Assembly: GCA_012962735.1 (NCBI GenBank)
Contig: DTXA01000124.1
Span: forward strand, 1-7,982
DNA: 7,982 bases
Reading direction: 5' to 3'
From: Candidatus Latescibacterota bacterium
GTDB lineage: Bacteria > Latescibacterota > 4484-107 > B68-G9
Below, piece after piece: positions 1-6,948 of the stretch. How positions within the stretch are numbered: the stretch's first letter is position 1; each line of letters opens with the position of its first letter. The notes under the pieces were generated by a model. The model was not told the DNA's origin. It worked only from the letters and a program-made list of their open reading frames with translations, and made no database searches. Position numbers and translations under genes: made by a program.

Positions 1-1569
1 CATAACGCCGTCGCGGTCCCTGTCCCACTCGACCCAGGCGAACTCTAAGGCCTTTTTAGTCTTGGGCCAGAGTTTCTTCAGGAACTCCTCGTCCCCCGAA
101 AGCTTCCACTCCCTGTAAAGCTTGAGCACCGTCCCCATCTGGCCGTCGGCCGCGGGCTTGCCGCGCTCCCTCGTCGCTCCCCTCGGCATAACGTGCCTGA
201 AGTTCATATGCCCGTCTTCGTCGGTGTCGTACAGGAAGTCGGTGATGCGCATATCCCTTTCCAACTGGGGAAATAGAAATGCTAGGGTCTGTTCGTAGTT
301 CCAAACGTGGGTGCAGCTTCCCGGGCAACACCCGGACCGGTCGTTGCATCCCTCAAAGGCGTGTACGGTGCCGTCGTCGTACCATTGAAGGGTGTTGGTG
401 CGCAGGATCGAGGCCTGGCTTGAGACCGCATCCAACACATAGTCAGGGAGCGTGCTGGAGAAGAGGGCATCCCGGAACATCTTCGTCTGGCCCGAGAGGC
501 GGTCGTAGTTGCAAACCACATACTGCACGACCTCCCATGCGTCCCCGAATCGGGACGCGTACCGTGGACGGAGTGGAGCCCCTCGGGTTTGGGCGTTCCA
601 GTAATTTGTGAAGTTCGGGAAGTACCAGGCCACCACGAACGGGACCTCTGCACTTTCCCCCGGCCTCAGGGTCAGGCGCACGCCCACGGACCCTACGTCG
701 GTTCTGCCCTCGGGCGAGGGGTCCTCGGAGGCGTCGTCTGCAAGCCTTCCCCCATTTGAGAAGAAATCCCAGAAGCTCTGAAGCTCGTCGAACCAGCCCT
801 CCCTCGACCAATGGGTCTGATACGTAAGCTTCCAGTCCCCGAGCACGGCCAAGGCCAAGGAACCGAACTGGGGGCTTTCAGGGGGATACTTCGTGGTGGT
901 CATGAAGAGTCCGGATGCGTCTCCTTCACGACGAAGGCTGTTGAGGTTACCGCCATAGTACGGAGCGCTTACCCCGGCGAGCTTACCCCAGGCCTCTCCC
1001 ATCCCCCCGTCTCCGGGATAACCCACGAAGTTCATAAGGGACCCCACGAGCGATACCTCCACCGGAACCCTCCCCCGGTCGGCCAACCTGTACACCAGCA
1101 CGGCCACGGGTAGGGAGGAGTCCTCAGGTTCCAGGGGGATGAAGGGGCTGAAGGCCTCAAGGGATACCCTCACCGGGAGACCGGGATCCCGGAAGTGGAT
1201 CCGGGCGAAGGGGAAAGCCCCGTAGAAGGAAGCGTCCGCCAAGTGCGGCAGACCACCTCCGTACTCCCAGGGGTACCCCCGCTGGCCCGTATACGGCGGA
1301 CCCGGACGGGCCTCTACGACCTTGGTCCATGCTTTCCTCCCCTCGGGTCGGACCCATAGCAGAAAGAAGGAGTACGCCGGACGGTTTCCCTTGCCGGGCC
1401 TGTTGAAGACCTCCCAATCCTTAAGCTCACCACGCCCCCCAAGGGAGACCGAACCTGCGCCTATGCCCCCTAAGGGAAAAGCCACCTGATCCAGGGCCCT
1501 CCCCGAGAACCTCCGGGCCCTGCCCCTCCGGAACAGCTCCTTTCGGGTGTAGGGAATGGGCTCGGCCAT
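1..1569 (-). CDS. GH116 family beta-glucosidase / glucosylceramidase-like protein (3' part missing)
   Basis: The frame is open from ATG at 1569 to the left edge: 523 codons without a stop, so the C-terminus is outside. The N-terminal part matches the GH116 beta-sandwich domain (FPLGGIGAGSVSLGGRGELK around residues 32-51, then DWEVFNRP). From about residue 375 the (alpha/alpha)6 catalytic domain begins, with FEGC (405-408), GCCPGSCTHVWNYEQ (413-427) and ADGQMG (474-479). GH116 enzymes (human GBA2, Thermoanaerobacterium TxGH116, Sulfolobus SSO1353) hydrolyse beta-glucosides or glucosylceramide. By position I take Glu406 of the FEG motif as nucleophile; Glu426 in WNYEQ is the alternative. The acid/base Asp should lie roughly 15-35 residues past the edge. 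No signal peptide is seen. GGGAGG at 1581-1576 is 6 nt before the ATG and fixes the start, 18 nt after the DUF3782 gene. Exact substrate unknown. Confidence 0.9.
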   Translation of the reverse strand, partial: MAEPIPYTRKELFRRGRARRFSGRALDQVAFPLGGIGAGSVSLGGRGELKDWEVFNRPGKGNRPAYSFFLLWVRPEGRKAWTKVVEARPGPPYTGQRGYPWEYGGGLPHLADASFYGAFPFARIHFRDPGLPVRVSLEAFSPFIPLEPEDSSLPVAVLVYRLADRGRVPVEVSLVGSLMNFVGYPGDGGMGEAWGKLAGVSAPYYGGNLNSLRREGDASGLFMTTTKYPPESPQFGSLALAVLGDWKLTYQTHWSREGWFDELQSFWDFFSNGGRLADDASEDPSPEGRTDVGSVGVRLTLRPGESAEVPFVVAWYFPNFTNYWNAQTRGAPLRPRYASRFGDAWEVVQYVVCNYDRLSGQTKMFRDALFSSTLPDYVLDAVSSQASILRTNTLQWYDDGTVHAFEGCNDRSGCCPGSCTHVWNYEQTLAFLFPQLERDMRITDFLYDTDEDGHMNFRHVMPRGATRERGKPAADGQMGTVLKLYREWKLSGDEEFLKKLWPKTKKALEFAWVEWDRDRDGVM

Positions 1570-1587
1570 AGAGAACCTCCCATGAGG

Positions 1588-2189
1588 TTAAAGTTCGTAC
1601 GACCAATACAGGGCTATGCCCTTCGCCCTCACATATTCCTCAACCTCCGGAACGACGGTATGCACCGCCAAAACCGGCAGAACCTCGTCAGCCCCCTCGG
1701 CCTCCTTCACCCTCGCCACAAGCTTTCTGAACCTGTCCACCTCCCTCTTGGAGGGACGGGTCTTGGCCTCCCCGACGATTAGTATCCTCCTTCTATCTAT
1801 CTTTCCCCAGCCGTATATGTTCACTACGAGCCTACCCTCCACTTCAAGCCCGTAATCCCTCCTCAACAACTCGGGCAGGGACTTCGTTGCCTGATTTTCA
1901 AGGGTGTAACCCACGGTATCCGAAAACCCTGCAACTGTCCTCCTGAGCTTTCTCTGGTCTTCCGCAAGAAGGGCCATCTCCTCCGCCAGCCGACGTATCT
2001 GCTCCTCTGTCTGCCTCTGGGCCTCGGCAAGCTTTGCCACCGTCGTCTCCAGCCTGCCAAGTCTCTCCCCAGTCTTTTTCTGAGCTTCGGCGAGCTCTCT
2101 GAGAACTCGTCCCTCCTCAAAAGCTGCTCACGGACTATTTCCTCTACTTCTCTCCTTATCTCTGGCGTCAGAACCGACGAAACCCCCAT
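1588..2189 (-). pseudogene. DUF3782-type PD-(D/E)XK nuclease-like protein with N-terminal coiled coil, frameshifted
   Basis: ATG at 2189 has a strong site (AAAGGAGGG, 2206-2198, 8 nt spacer) and opens with MGVSSVLTPEIRREVEEIVR. After about residue 29 the meaning moves to the -1 frame: RELAEAQKKTGERLGRLETT and a long charged helix, probably a coiled coil, then the fold itself (FSDTVGYTLEN, LPELLRRDYGLEVEG, KIDRRRILIVGEAK, RPSKREVDRF, C-terminal IALYWSYEL). ATG to stop is 602 nt, one short of 603; restoring one base near 2100-2106 gives 200 residues. In that numbering Asp132, Glu141 and Lys143 fit the D...ExK metal-site pattern. DUF3782 proteins occur mainly in thermophilic archaea and bacteria; their role is unknown, nuclease only by fold. 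A second frame start (GTG 2040) gives 150 residues holding the whole fold but lacks a good ribosome site. This may be a true mutation, a recoding site or a sequence error. Confidence 0.72.
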
Positions 2190-2197
2190 AAGACCGT

Positions 2198-2206
2198 CCC
2201 TCCTTT
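2198..2206 (-). promoter_or_regulatory. Ribosome binding site of the DUF3782 gene
   Basis: AAAGGAGGG on the minus strand lies 8 nt before ATG 2189 and touches the TGA stop of the TPR gene (2208-2206). It shows that translation of the DUF3782 gene starts at 2189, and not only at the downstream GTG at 2040, and is the main argument that the gene is frameshifted instead of merely short. Confidence 0.75.
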
Positions 2207-3297
2207 CACGGTATGTTCAAGGGGAGCCTCGGGGCCTCCGGAAATTCCGTCCCGATCCTCCTGTACTCCTCCACGATCCCGTCCGTGGGTTCCCCCTCGG
2301 CGAGCGCCAGCAGAAGCCTTGCGTGGAGGTGCTCTAGAGGCAGTCCCCCGGACATCCTGAGCGCCTGCCTTATGGCCTCGACCCCGGCCTCTCCCTCCCC
2401 ACGCAGGACGGCCAACTCCCCGAGCCCGAGCCTCGCATAGACCATCCCCCGGAGGTCTTCCGCATCCTCGAACAGCTTCTCTGCCTCGTGGAATGCCTCC
2501 TCGGCCTCCTCCAATTCTCCCATCATCTTGTGGGCCGTGCCTTTCCCCCAGACCGTATATGCATAGCTGGGCCTGTCACCGATTTTTCTGTACCGTTCCG
2601 TGGCCTCATCGTAATACCGGAAAGCGAGGTCGTACTGCCCCAAGGTTCGGTATGCGTTGGCGATGCCGCAGAACGAGTACGCCGCACCGAAGGCATCTTC
2701 CTCCTCGGAGAGCAACTCGTTGGCCCGAGAGTACCTCTCCAAGGACTCCCTGTACCTCCCCCGTACCCTGAGCACCCCCCCCAAGGCACACAGGGCGTAT
2801 CCCTGGGCTGAGGTGTCCCCGGCCTCCTCCGCCAGGGCCAGGGCCTCTTCTAAAAACCTCTGTGCCCGTTCCAGCTCCCCCAAAACCCTCAGGCTCCCCC
2901 CTGCCGCCCAGAGGGCGTAGGACTCCCCGGCTGGGTCGCCGTATGGCATATACAGACTGCGAGCTTCGGTGAAGTACTGTAACGCCTCCTCGTGCCTGCC
3001 CATGCCCCGCAGGGCAAGCCCCACCCCTACGAGGGCGTCGGCTCTGTCCCAATCGCTCTCGAGCCTCCCGGCCAATCCCTCGGCACACCTGTAGTGCCTG
3101 AGCGCCTCCCGGAACCTCCCCAGTATCCTGAGGCAGTCCCCCGCCCTCAGGTGTCCAGCCAGCCTGCCTGGGAGGTCCTCTCTGGGGGAGAGGAGCAACC
3201 CCCTTCTGTAAAGCGAAAGCGCCTCCCGAAAGCGGCTCCCCTCCCTGGCCTCTTCCGCCCTTTCGAACAGTTCCTTTGCCTTTCCCTCGTCCTTCAT
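2206..3297 (-). CDS. Tetratricopeptide repeat protein, 40-residue repeats
   Basis: A 363-residue protein made almost wholly of helix-turn-helix TPR units. The turn glycine of helix A recurs at residues 20, 60, 100, 140, 180, 220, 260 and 300, an exact 40-residue step (for example RILGRFREALRHY, RGMGRHEEALQYF, RTLGQYDLAFRYY). This is the longer repeat class seen in LGN, kinesin light chain and Rap-type proteins rather than the 34-residue TPR. Such solenoids bind peptides or partner proteins. There is no enzymatic domain, membrane segment or signal peptide. The frame is open upstream to 4347, but that part is the antisense-free shadow of the sulfatase gene; ATG 3297 overlaps the sulfatase TGA as ATGA and has GGAGGAG upstream, so it is the start. 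Overlap implies translational coupling and a likely functional link to the hydrolase. Partner unknown. Confidence 0.88.
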   Translation of the reverse strand: MKDEGKAKELFERAEEAREGSRFREALSLYRRGLLLSPREDLPGRLAGHLRAGDCLRILGRFREALRHYRCAEGLAGRLESDWDRADALVGVGLALRGMGRHEEALQYFTEARSLYMPYGDPAGESYALWAAGGSLRVLGELERAQRFLEEALALAEEAGDTSAQGYALCALGGVLRVRGRYRESLERYSRANELLSEEEDAFGAAYSFCGIANAYRTLGQYDLAFRYYDEATERYRKIGDRPSYAYTVWGKGTAHKMMGELEEAEEAFHEAEKLFEDAEDLRGMVYARLGLGELAVLRGEGEAGVEAIRQALRMSGGLPLEHLHARLLLALAEGEPTDGIVEEYRRIGTEFPEAPRLPLNIP

Positions 3298-4712
3298 CTC
3301 CAAAGCTTCTCCTCCACTACAGGGCTCCACCAGTCCGTACGCATCAGAAGCCTCTTCCCGTCCGAGAATCCGTCCCCCCTCTCGGCTAAAAGCTCGACCA
3401 ACCGCTTCCTCCAAAGCTCCACCCGGTCCCGATATTCTGGGGCCCGGGCCAGGTTCCGGCGCTCCCCCCGGTCCTGCCTCAGGTCGAAGAACCTTTCCTC
3501 GCCTGAAGCCGGCAGGTATATGTACTTCTCCCTGCCGTCCGTGAGGTAGTGCATCGCCTCCTTGGCGGGGTAACACGGCGAGTGCTCCCCGTGCAGGAAC
3601 TCCCTCCAGGGTTCCCCCCTTATGGCGGCCAGAATGCTCTTTCCCGTCACCCCCTCCGGGACCTCCACTCCGGCGGCTTCTAAAATAGTCGGCATCACGT
3701 CCTGCAACCCAACCACGTGCTCGAAGACACCGGTCGGAAGGTTCCATCCCTTGGGGTACCGCAGGAGGAAGGGGATGCGGGCGGAGCCCTCGTACGCGTA
3801 AGTCTTCCTGTGCAGGTGGTGGTCTCCCATCATATCCCCGTGGTCCGATGTAAAAAGCACGAAGGTTTCGTCCAACACCCCGAGCTCCCTCTGGAGGGCC
3901 AGAAGGAACCTCCCTATCTGGAAGTCCAAGAAGGTTACCATGCCCATATACGCCGCCCTCATACGGTGCGTCTGCTCCGGGGAGAGCCTCCCGTACCAGG
4001 CTGTGATGGGCAGCCCTGGGTTCGGCACGTCGTAATCCTCCGCCCAGTCCCCGACCGGCACATCGGGGAGCTCTCGGTTTTGGTACATATCCCAAAAGTT
4101 CTCCGGAGGGTCGTAGGGCGAGTGGGGACGTAAGAAGGAAAGCCAGAGGAAGAACGGCTTCGTGGGGTCCCGTTTCCGGAGCTGCTCCAGCCCCGTCTCC
4201 ACAGTCCAGACGGCCGGATGCAGGCGCTCCTCCAAGTGCCAGGGCCGGGCGGTCCAGCCGTTGGGGTCGCATCCGTGGCCGTGCTCGTGCGCACGGTGCC
4301 CCGCCTCCTTCTTTAGCCACTCCATATAGTCGTCCACTCCCTCCCACAAGTCGTGTGGGATCACCGTGTGGAAGCCGTAGAGTTTCCTACGGGGGTGGAG
4401 GTTGCGCCAGCCCACGTTGATGCAATGGTACCCATTCTGGGCGAGGATGTAGGCCAAGGATGTGCGCTCCTCCCACTCCACACCTTTATATCCTATCAGT
4501 CCGCATTCGTAACTGCCCCGCCCCCGCAGCATACACAGCCTTGCGCCGGTGGTGGAGGGGATCTCGGAGTACGCTTTCGGAAAATAAGCACCTTGCTGGA
4601 CGAATGCGTCCAAGTTCGGCGTCTCCACCACCAGGTGCCCCGCCAGCCCCAAGTGGTCTCCCCTGTGCTGGTCGGTCGTGATCAGCAATATGTTCGACCT
4701 CGAGGCGTTCAT
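3294..4712 (-). CDS. Sulfatase-fold (alkaline phosphatase superfamily) hydrolase with a non-canonical active-site motif
   Basis: A 472-residue protein of normal length for the family. It has the N-terminal metal-site strand NILLITTDQHRGDHLG (Asp14, Gln15), LRPHSPYDPP (His197), the diagnostic FTSDHGDMMGDHHLHRK (Asp290, His291, Lys303) and a C-terminal domain with DGREKYIYL and FFDLRQDRGE. In sulfatases the nucleophile is a formylglycine made from Cys or Ser in C/S-x-P-S-R; here the region reads IPSTTGARLCMLRG (51-64), with Thr54 four residues before Arg58 and no Pro-Ser-Arg. Thr or Ser nucleophiles are known in phosphodiesterases and phosphonate hydrolases of this superfamily, so the substrate may be a phosphate or phosphonate ester instead of a sulfate (inference). 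No signal peptide, unlike most sulfatases acting on external glycans. GAGGGG lies 5-6 nt before ATG 4712, 14 nt after the previous stop. Its stop overlaps the TPR start. Confidence 0.9.
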   Translation of the reverse strand: MNASRSNILLITTDQHRGDHLGLAGHLVVETPNLDAFVQQGAYFPKAYSEIPSTTGARLCMLRGRGSYECGLIGYKGVEWEERTSLAYILAQNGYHCINVGWRNLHPRRKLYGFHTVIPHDLWEGVDDYMEWLKKEAGHRAHEHGHGCDPNGWTARPWHLEERLHPAVWTVETGLEQLRKRDPTKPFFLWLSFLRPHSPYDPPENFWDMYQNRELPDVPVGDWAEDYDVPNPGLPITAWYGRLSPEQTHRMRAAYMGMVTFLDFQIGRFLLALQRELGVLDETFVLFTSDHGDMMGDHHLHRKTYAYEGSARIPFLLRYPKGWNLPTGVFEHVVGLQDVMPTILEAAGVEVPEGVTGKSILAAIRGEPWREFLHGEHSPCYPAKEAMHYLTDGREKYIYLPASGEERFFDLRQDRGERRNLARAPEYRDRVELWRKRLVELLAERGDGFSDGKRLLMRTDWWSPVVEEKLWR

Positions 4713-4726
4713 CTATGCCCCTCTTT

Positions 4727-6043
4727 CTACTCGCCCCTCCAGGCCTGTACCGCAGCCCTGAGCCATTCCTTCGGCGTGCTCTGATAGGTGAAGTACCCGA
4801 TCGAGAACAGACCTGCCTCCTTCACCATCCGGACGCACTCCACGATGAAGTCCGCATCCACCCGTGTGCTCACTTCCGCTTCCACCCAGTGGTTGTAATG
4901 GGGCGCATCCTTCGAGGTATACAACAGGGCGCATACCCGCACATCCGGCCCGACCATCTCCCGGACCTTTCTACAGGCGGCGTACACGATCCCCGCTGGG
5001 AACCCCCCAGCCGAGAGGATCTCCCCTACGGTCGAGGGCTTCTCGTACTCCCCCAGGTGGAAGATACGGTAATAGGCCCGAAGGACCTCCTCCTCTCGGA
5101 CTTCGGGGTTGCGGGCGAGGATCGAGACGACCGAGCCCAACGGATGGAGGATCATATCCCTGTAGTAAACCATGGGCTCGAAGTAATCCAGATATGGGAC
5201 CAGACTCCGGTAATCCTGCCCCACCAAGTAGGAGCTCCCACCCAAGGGTTCATAGGTGTTAGCCCCCAACGCCCCCCTGCCCCCGGAGACCTCCTTAACA
5301 ACGTTGTAGAATTCCCCCACCACCTCCGCGATGCTCTCACAGCGGAAGTGCAGCCACTTTAAGACCTCGGGGAAGCGGAAGGAGAAATCCAAGAGAAAGT
5401 CCCCAGGCCCCATGGGTGAAGAAAGGAACCGCTCCAAGTCCTTCCTCGGAAGGTTGTATAGGTACTCTACGAACCTCCGAACCCCTGCCCGCAACCTCCC
5501 CAGGTCGTAGCCTAACTGCTCGGCCTTCGCATGACAGTGGGGGCAGAAGCAGATATTGTACTTGTTCGTCCCGACAGCCATTTCTCTAAACCTTATGAAA
5601 TCGAGGATGACCCCATCTATCTCATAGATCGAGAAAAGCTCCTCTACGAAGGCCCGGGCCCGCTCTCGGACGTCGGGGTTGTTCGGACAGGCCCACTTCC
5701 AGTCCAGCCGACCGTACAGATCCCGACAGAAGACGTCGCTCCCTAAGGGTATCTGGGACGGATAGGAGGTCGAAAGGGGCGTGAAGGGGACGTGCACCTC
5801 GATGTCCAGCTTATGGGCCTTCTCCAGGAAATACCTCGAAGAGGCGACCTTCCCCTCGTCCGCCTCCCACCCTGGCTTAAGCTTCGTCCCATCGTAGCGG
5901 GCCGGGTCGGGCCTCCAGAGGGCCAGGTACACGTGGATCGTATTGATACCGTATCCCTTCAGCTCGGAGAGCGTCCTATTGATCTCCTCTTTGGAGGCCT
6001 GGGCCATCTTCCCGTCGTAGATGGCGATCATCGGCCACCGCAT
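4727..6043 (-). CDS. TIM-barrel glycoside-hydrolase-like protein
   Basis: A 438-residue protein. It opens with a beta strand and helix typical of barrel GH-like proteins (MIAIYDGK; EINRTLSELKGYGINTIHVY), then IEVHVPFTPL (81-90), ACPNNPDVRERARAFVEEL (118-136) and IDGVILDFIRF (142-152), the hallmark of GHL10/DUF4015-like putative hydrolases; Asp148 is the natural candidate for a catalytic acid. ICFCPHC (164-170) follows, as the FCFC..C segment does in several such families. YFEPMVYYRD (287-296) resembles the strand holding the second active-site residue (Glu289). The C-terminal GLFSIGYFTYQ fits the last strand. No signal peptide. ATG 6043 is preceded by AAAGGGGGTG. I cannot assign a CAZy family or substrate; the neighbouring hydrolase and GH116 genes suggest glycan or glycolipid turnover. 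It is the first gene of the run behind parB. Confidence 0.78.
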   Translation of the reverse strand: MRWPMIAIYDGKMAQASKEEINRTLSELKGYGINTIHVYLALWRPDPARYDGTKLKPGWEADEGKVASSRYFLEKAHKLDIEVHVPFTPLSTSYPSQIPLGSDVFCRDLYGRLDWKWACPNNPDVRERARAFVEELFSIYEIDGVILDFIRFREMAVGTNKYNICFCPHCHAKAEQLGYDLGRLRAGVRRFVEYLYNLPRKDLERFLSSPMGPGDFLLDFSFRFPEVLKWLHFRCESIAEVVGEFYNVVKEVSGGRGALGANTYEPLGGSSYLVGQDYRSLVPYLDYFEPMVYYRDMILHPLGSVVSILARNPEVREEEVLRAYYRIFHLGEYEKPSTVGEILSAGGFPAGIVYAACRKVREMVGPDVRVCALLYTSKDAPHYNHWVEAEVSTRVDADFIVECVRMVKEAGLFSIGYFTYQSTPKEWLRAAVQAWRGE

Positions 6044-6084
6044 AGCCCACCCCCTTTAACCATACTCGGACTCATAACTGCGAA

Positions 6085-6106
6085 GGGGCGTCCCGGGGAA
6101 CGCCCC
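6085..6106 (-). terminator. GC-rich hairpin at the parB stop, possible weak terminator or attenuator
   Basis: On the minus strand GGGGCGT and ACGCCCC pair perfectly over 7 bp around an 8-nt centre that can close by one or two more pairs. The first G belongs to the parB TAG stop. Only TT follows before CGCAGTT, so a proper U-tract is lacking. It could lower read-through into the five-gene run or stabilise the parAB message; full termination is doubtful. Confidence 0.45.
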
Positions 6107-6948
6107 TATCGCATCAGCAGGGCCACAAGCCGCTCTAAGTCTCTGTTCGAATAGAACTCTATCTCGATCCGCCCTTTCTTGCCCCCCTGTACGATCCGCA
6201 CGGCCGTGCCCAGGGCTCTCTGGAGCTCCTCCTCGAGGTCCCTCAGGATGGGGTCCTTGTCCTTCGGCTTCTCCTCGCGCCGGACCGCCCTCCTGGCCCG
6301 TACCACTTGTTCCACCTTGCGAACCGACCAGCCGTTCTTTATTATCTCCCGGCAGAGCCGCACCTGCTCCTGGGGGTCCTCGAGGGCCAGAAGGGCCCTG
6401 GCGTGGCCCATGGAGAGCTCCCCGTCTAAGATGCGCTCCTGTACTTCGTCTGGGAGCTTGAGGAGCCTGAGGAGGTTGGCCACAGTGGAGCGGTCCTTCC
6501 CCACCCTCTGAGCCACCTCCTCCTGGGTGAGATGGCACTCCTCCATGAGCACCCGGTAGGCGTTGGCCTCGTCTATGGGGTTGAGGTCCTCCCGCTGGAT
6601 GTTCTCCACCAAGGCGAGCTCTATCATCTCCTCAGCCGAGGACACCTCCCGCACGATGGCCGGTATCGTCTCCATCCCGGCCTCCTTCACCGCCCTCCAG
6701 CGCCTCTCCCCGATAACTATCTGGTATCTCCCTCCCTCCAGCTTGCGCACCACGATGGGCTGGATGACCCCCTTCTCCTGGATGGAGCGCTTAAGCTCCT
6801 CGATGCCCGCCTCATCGAGGTTCATGCGTGGCTGGAAGGGGTTGGGCTCTATGTCCGCTACCGGGATATGTCGCACCCGGGAACCCTCGTCCTCCGAGTG
6901 TTCGGGCAGGAGTGCCCCCAGACCTCTACCTAACGCCTTTCTGCCCAT
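6106..6948 (-). CDS. parB: Chromosome partitioning protein ParB (Spo0J)
   Basis: A 280-residue protein with all landmarks of ParB. The start KALGRGLGALLP (4-15) is the basic N-terminal peptide that stimulates the ParA ATPase. IPVADIEPNPFQPR (28-41) and the CTP-binding motifs GERRWRA (80-86) and ENIQRE (115-120) form the CTPase/nuclease-fold domain. The helix-turn-helix LTQEEVAQRVGKDRSTVANL (140-159) reads parS. A basic linker (about 216-232) leads to the dimerisation domain (FYSNRDLERLVALL). ParB loads on parS, spreads as a CTP-dependent clamp and is moved by ParA. GGGGAGGT sits just upstream, and its ATG lies inside the end of parA (23-nt overlap), so the two are cotranscribed and coupled. 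Length is usual for the family. Confidence 0.97.
   Translation of the reverse strand: MGRKALGRGLGALLPEHSEDEGSRVRHIPVADIEPNPFQPRMNLDEAGIEELKRSIQEKGVIQPIVVRKLEGGRYQIVIGERRWRAVKEAGMETIPAIVREVSSAEEMIELALVENIQREDLNPIDEANAYRVLMEECHLTQEEVAQRVGKDRSTVANLLRLLKLPDEVQERILDGELSMGHARALLALEDPQEQVRLCREIIKNGWSVRKVEQVVRARRAVRREEKPKDKDPILRDLEEELQRALGTAVRIVQGGKKGRIEIEFYSNRDLERLVALLMR

Noticed and set aside
1181..1192. 12-bp palindrome CCGGGATCCCGG
   Set aside because: It codes Arg-Asp-Pro-Gly within the GH116 gene in GC-rich sequence; chance is enough to explain it.
3709..3722. CACGTG core as a possible parS site
   Set aside because: Flanks differ from TGTTTCACGTGAAACA beyond the core and it lies within the sulfatase gene. 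I found no convincing parS in the window.
3298..4347. N-terminal 350-residue extension of the TPR frame
   Set aside because: It overlaps the sulfatase gene in another frame, has a Gly/Pro/Arg/Ala-rich composition typical of a GC-rich shadow, and the ATGA-coupled start at 3297 has a good ribosome site.
4715..5362. Long plus-strand frames opposite the GH-like, sulfatase and GH116 genes
   Set aside because: They are antisense to genes with clear family motifs, have no ribosome site and show no recognisable domain.
6044..6084. Possible promoter TTCGCA...TATGGT before the GH-like gene
   Set aside because: The spacer is only 14 bp and both boxes are poor matches.
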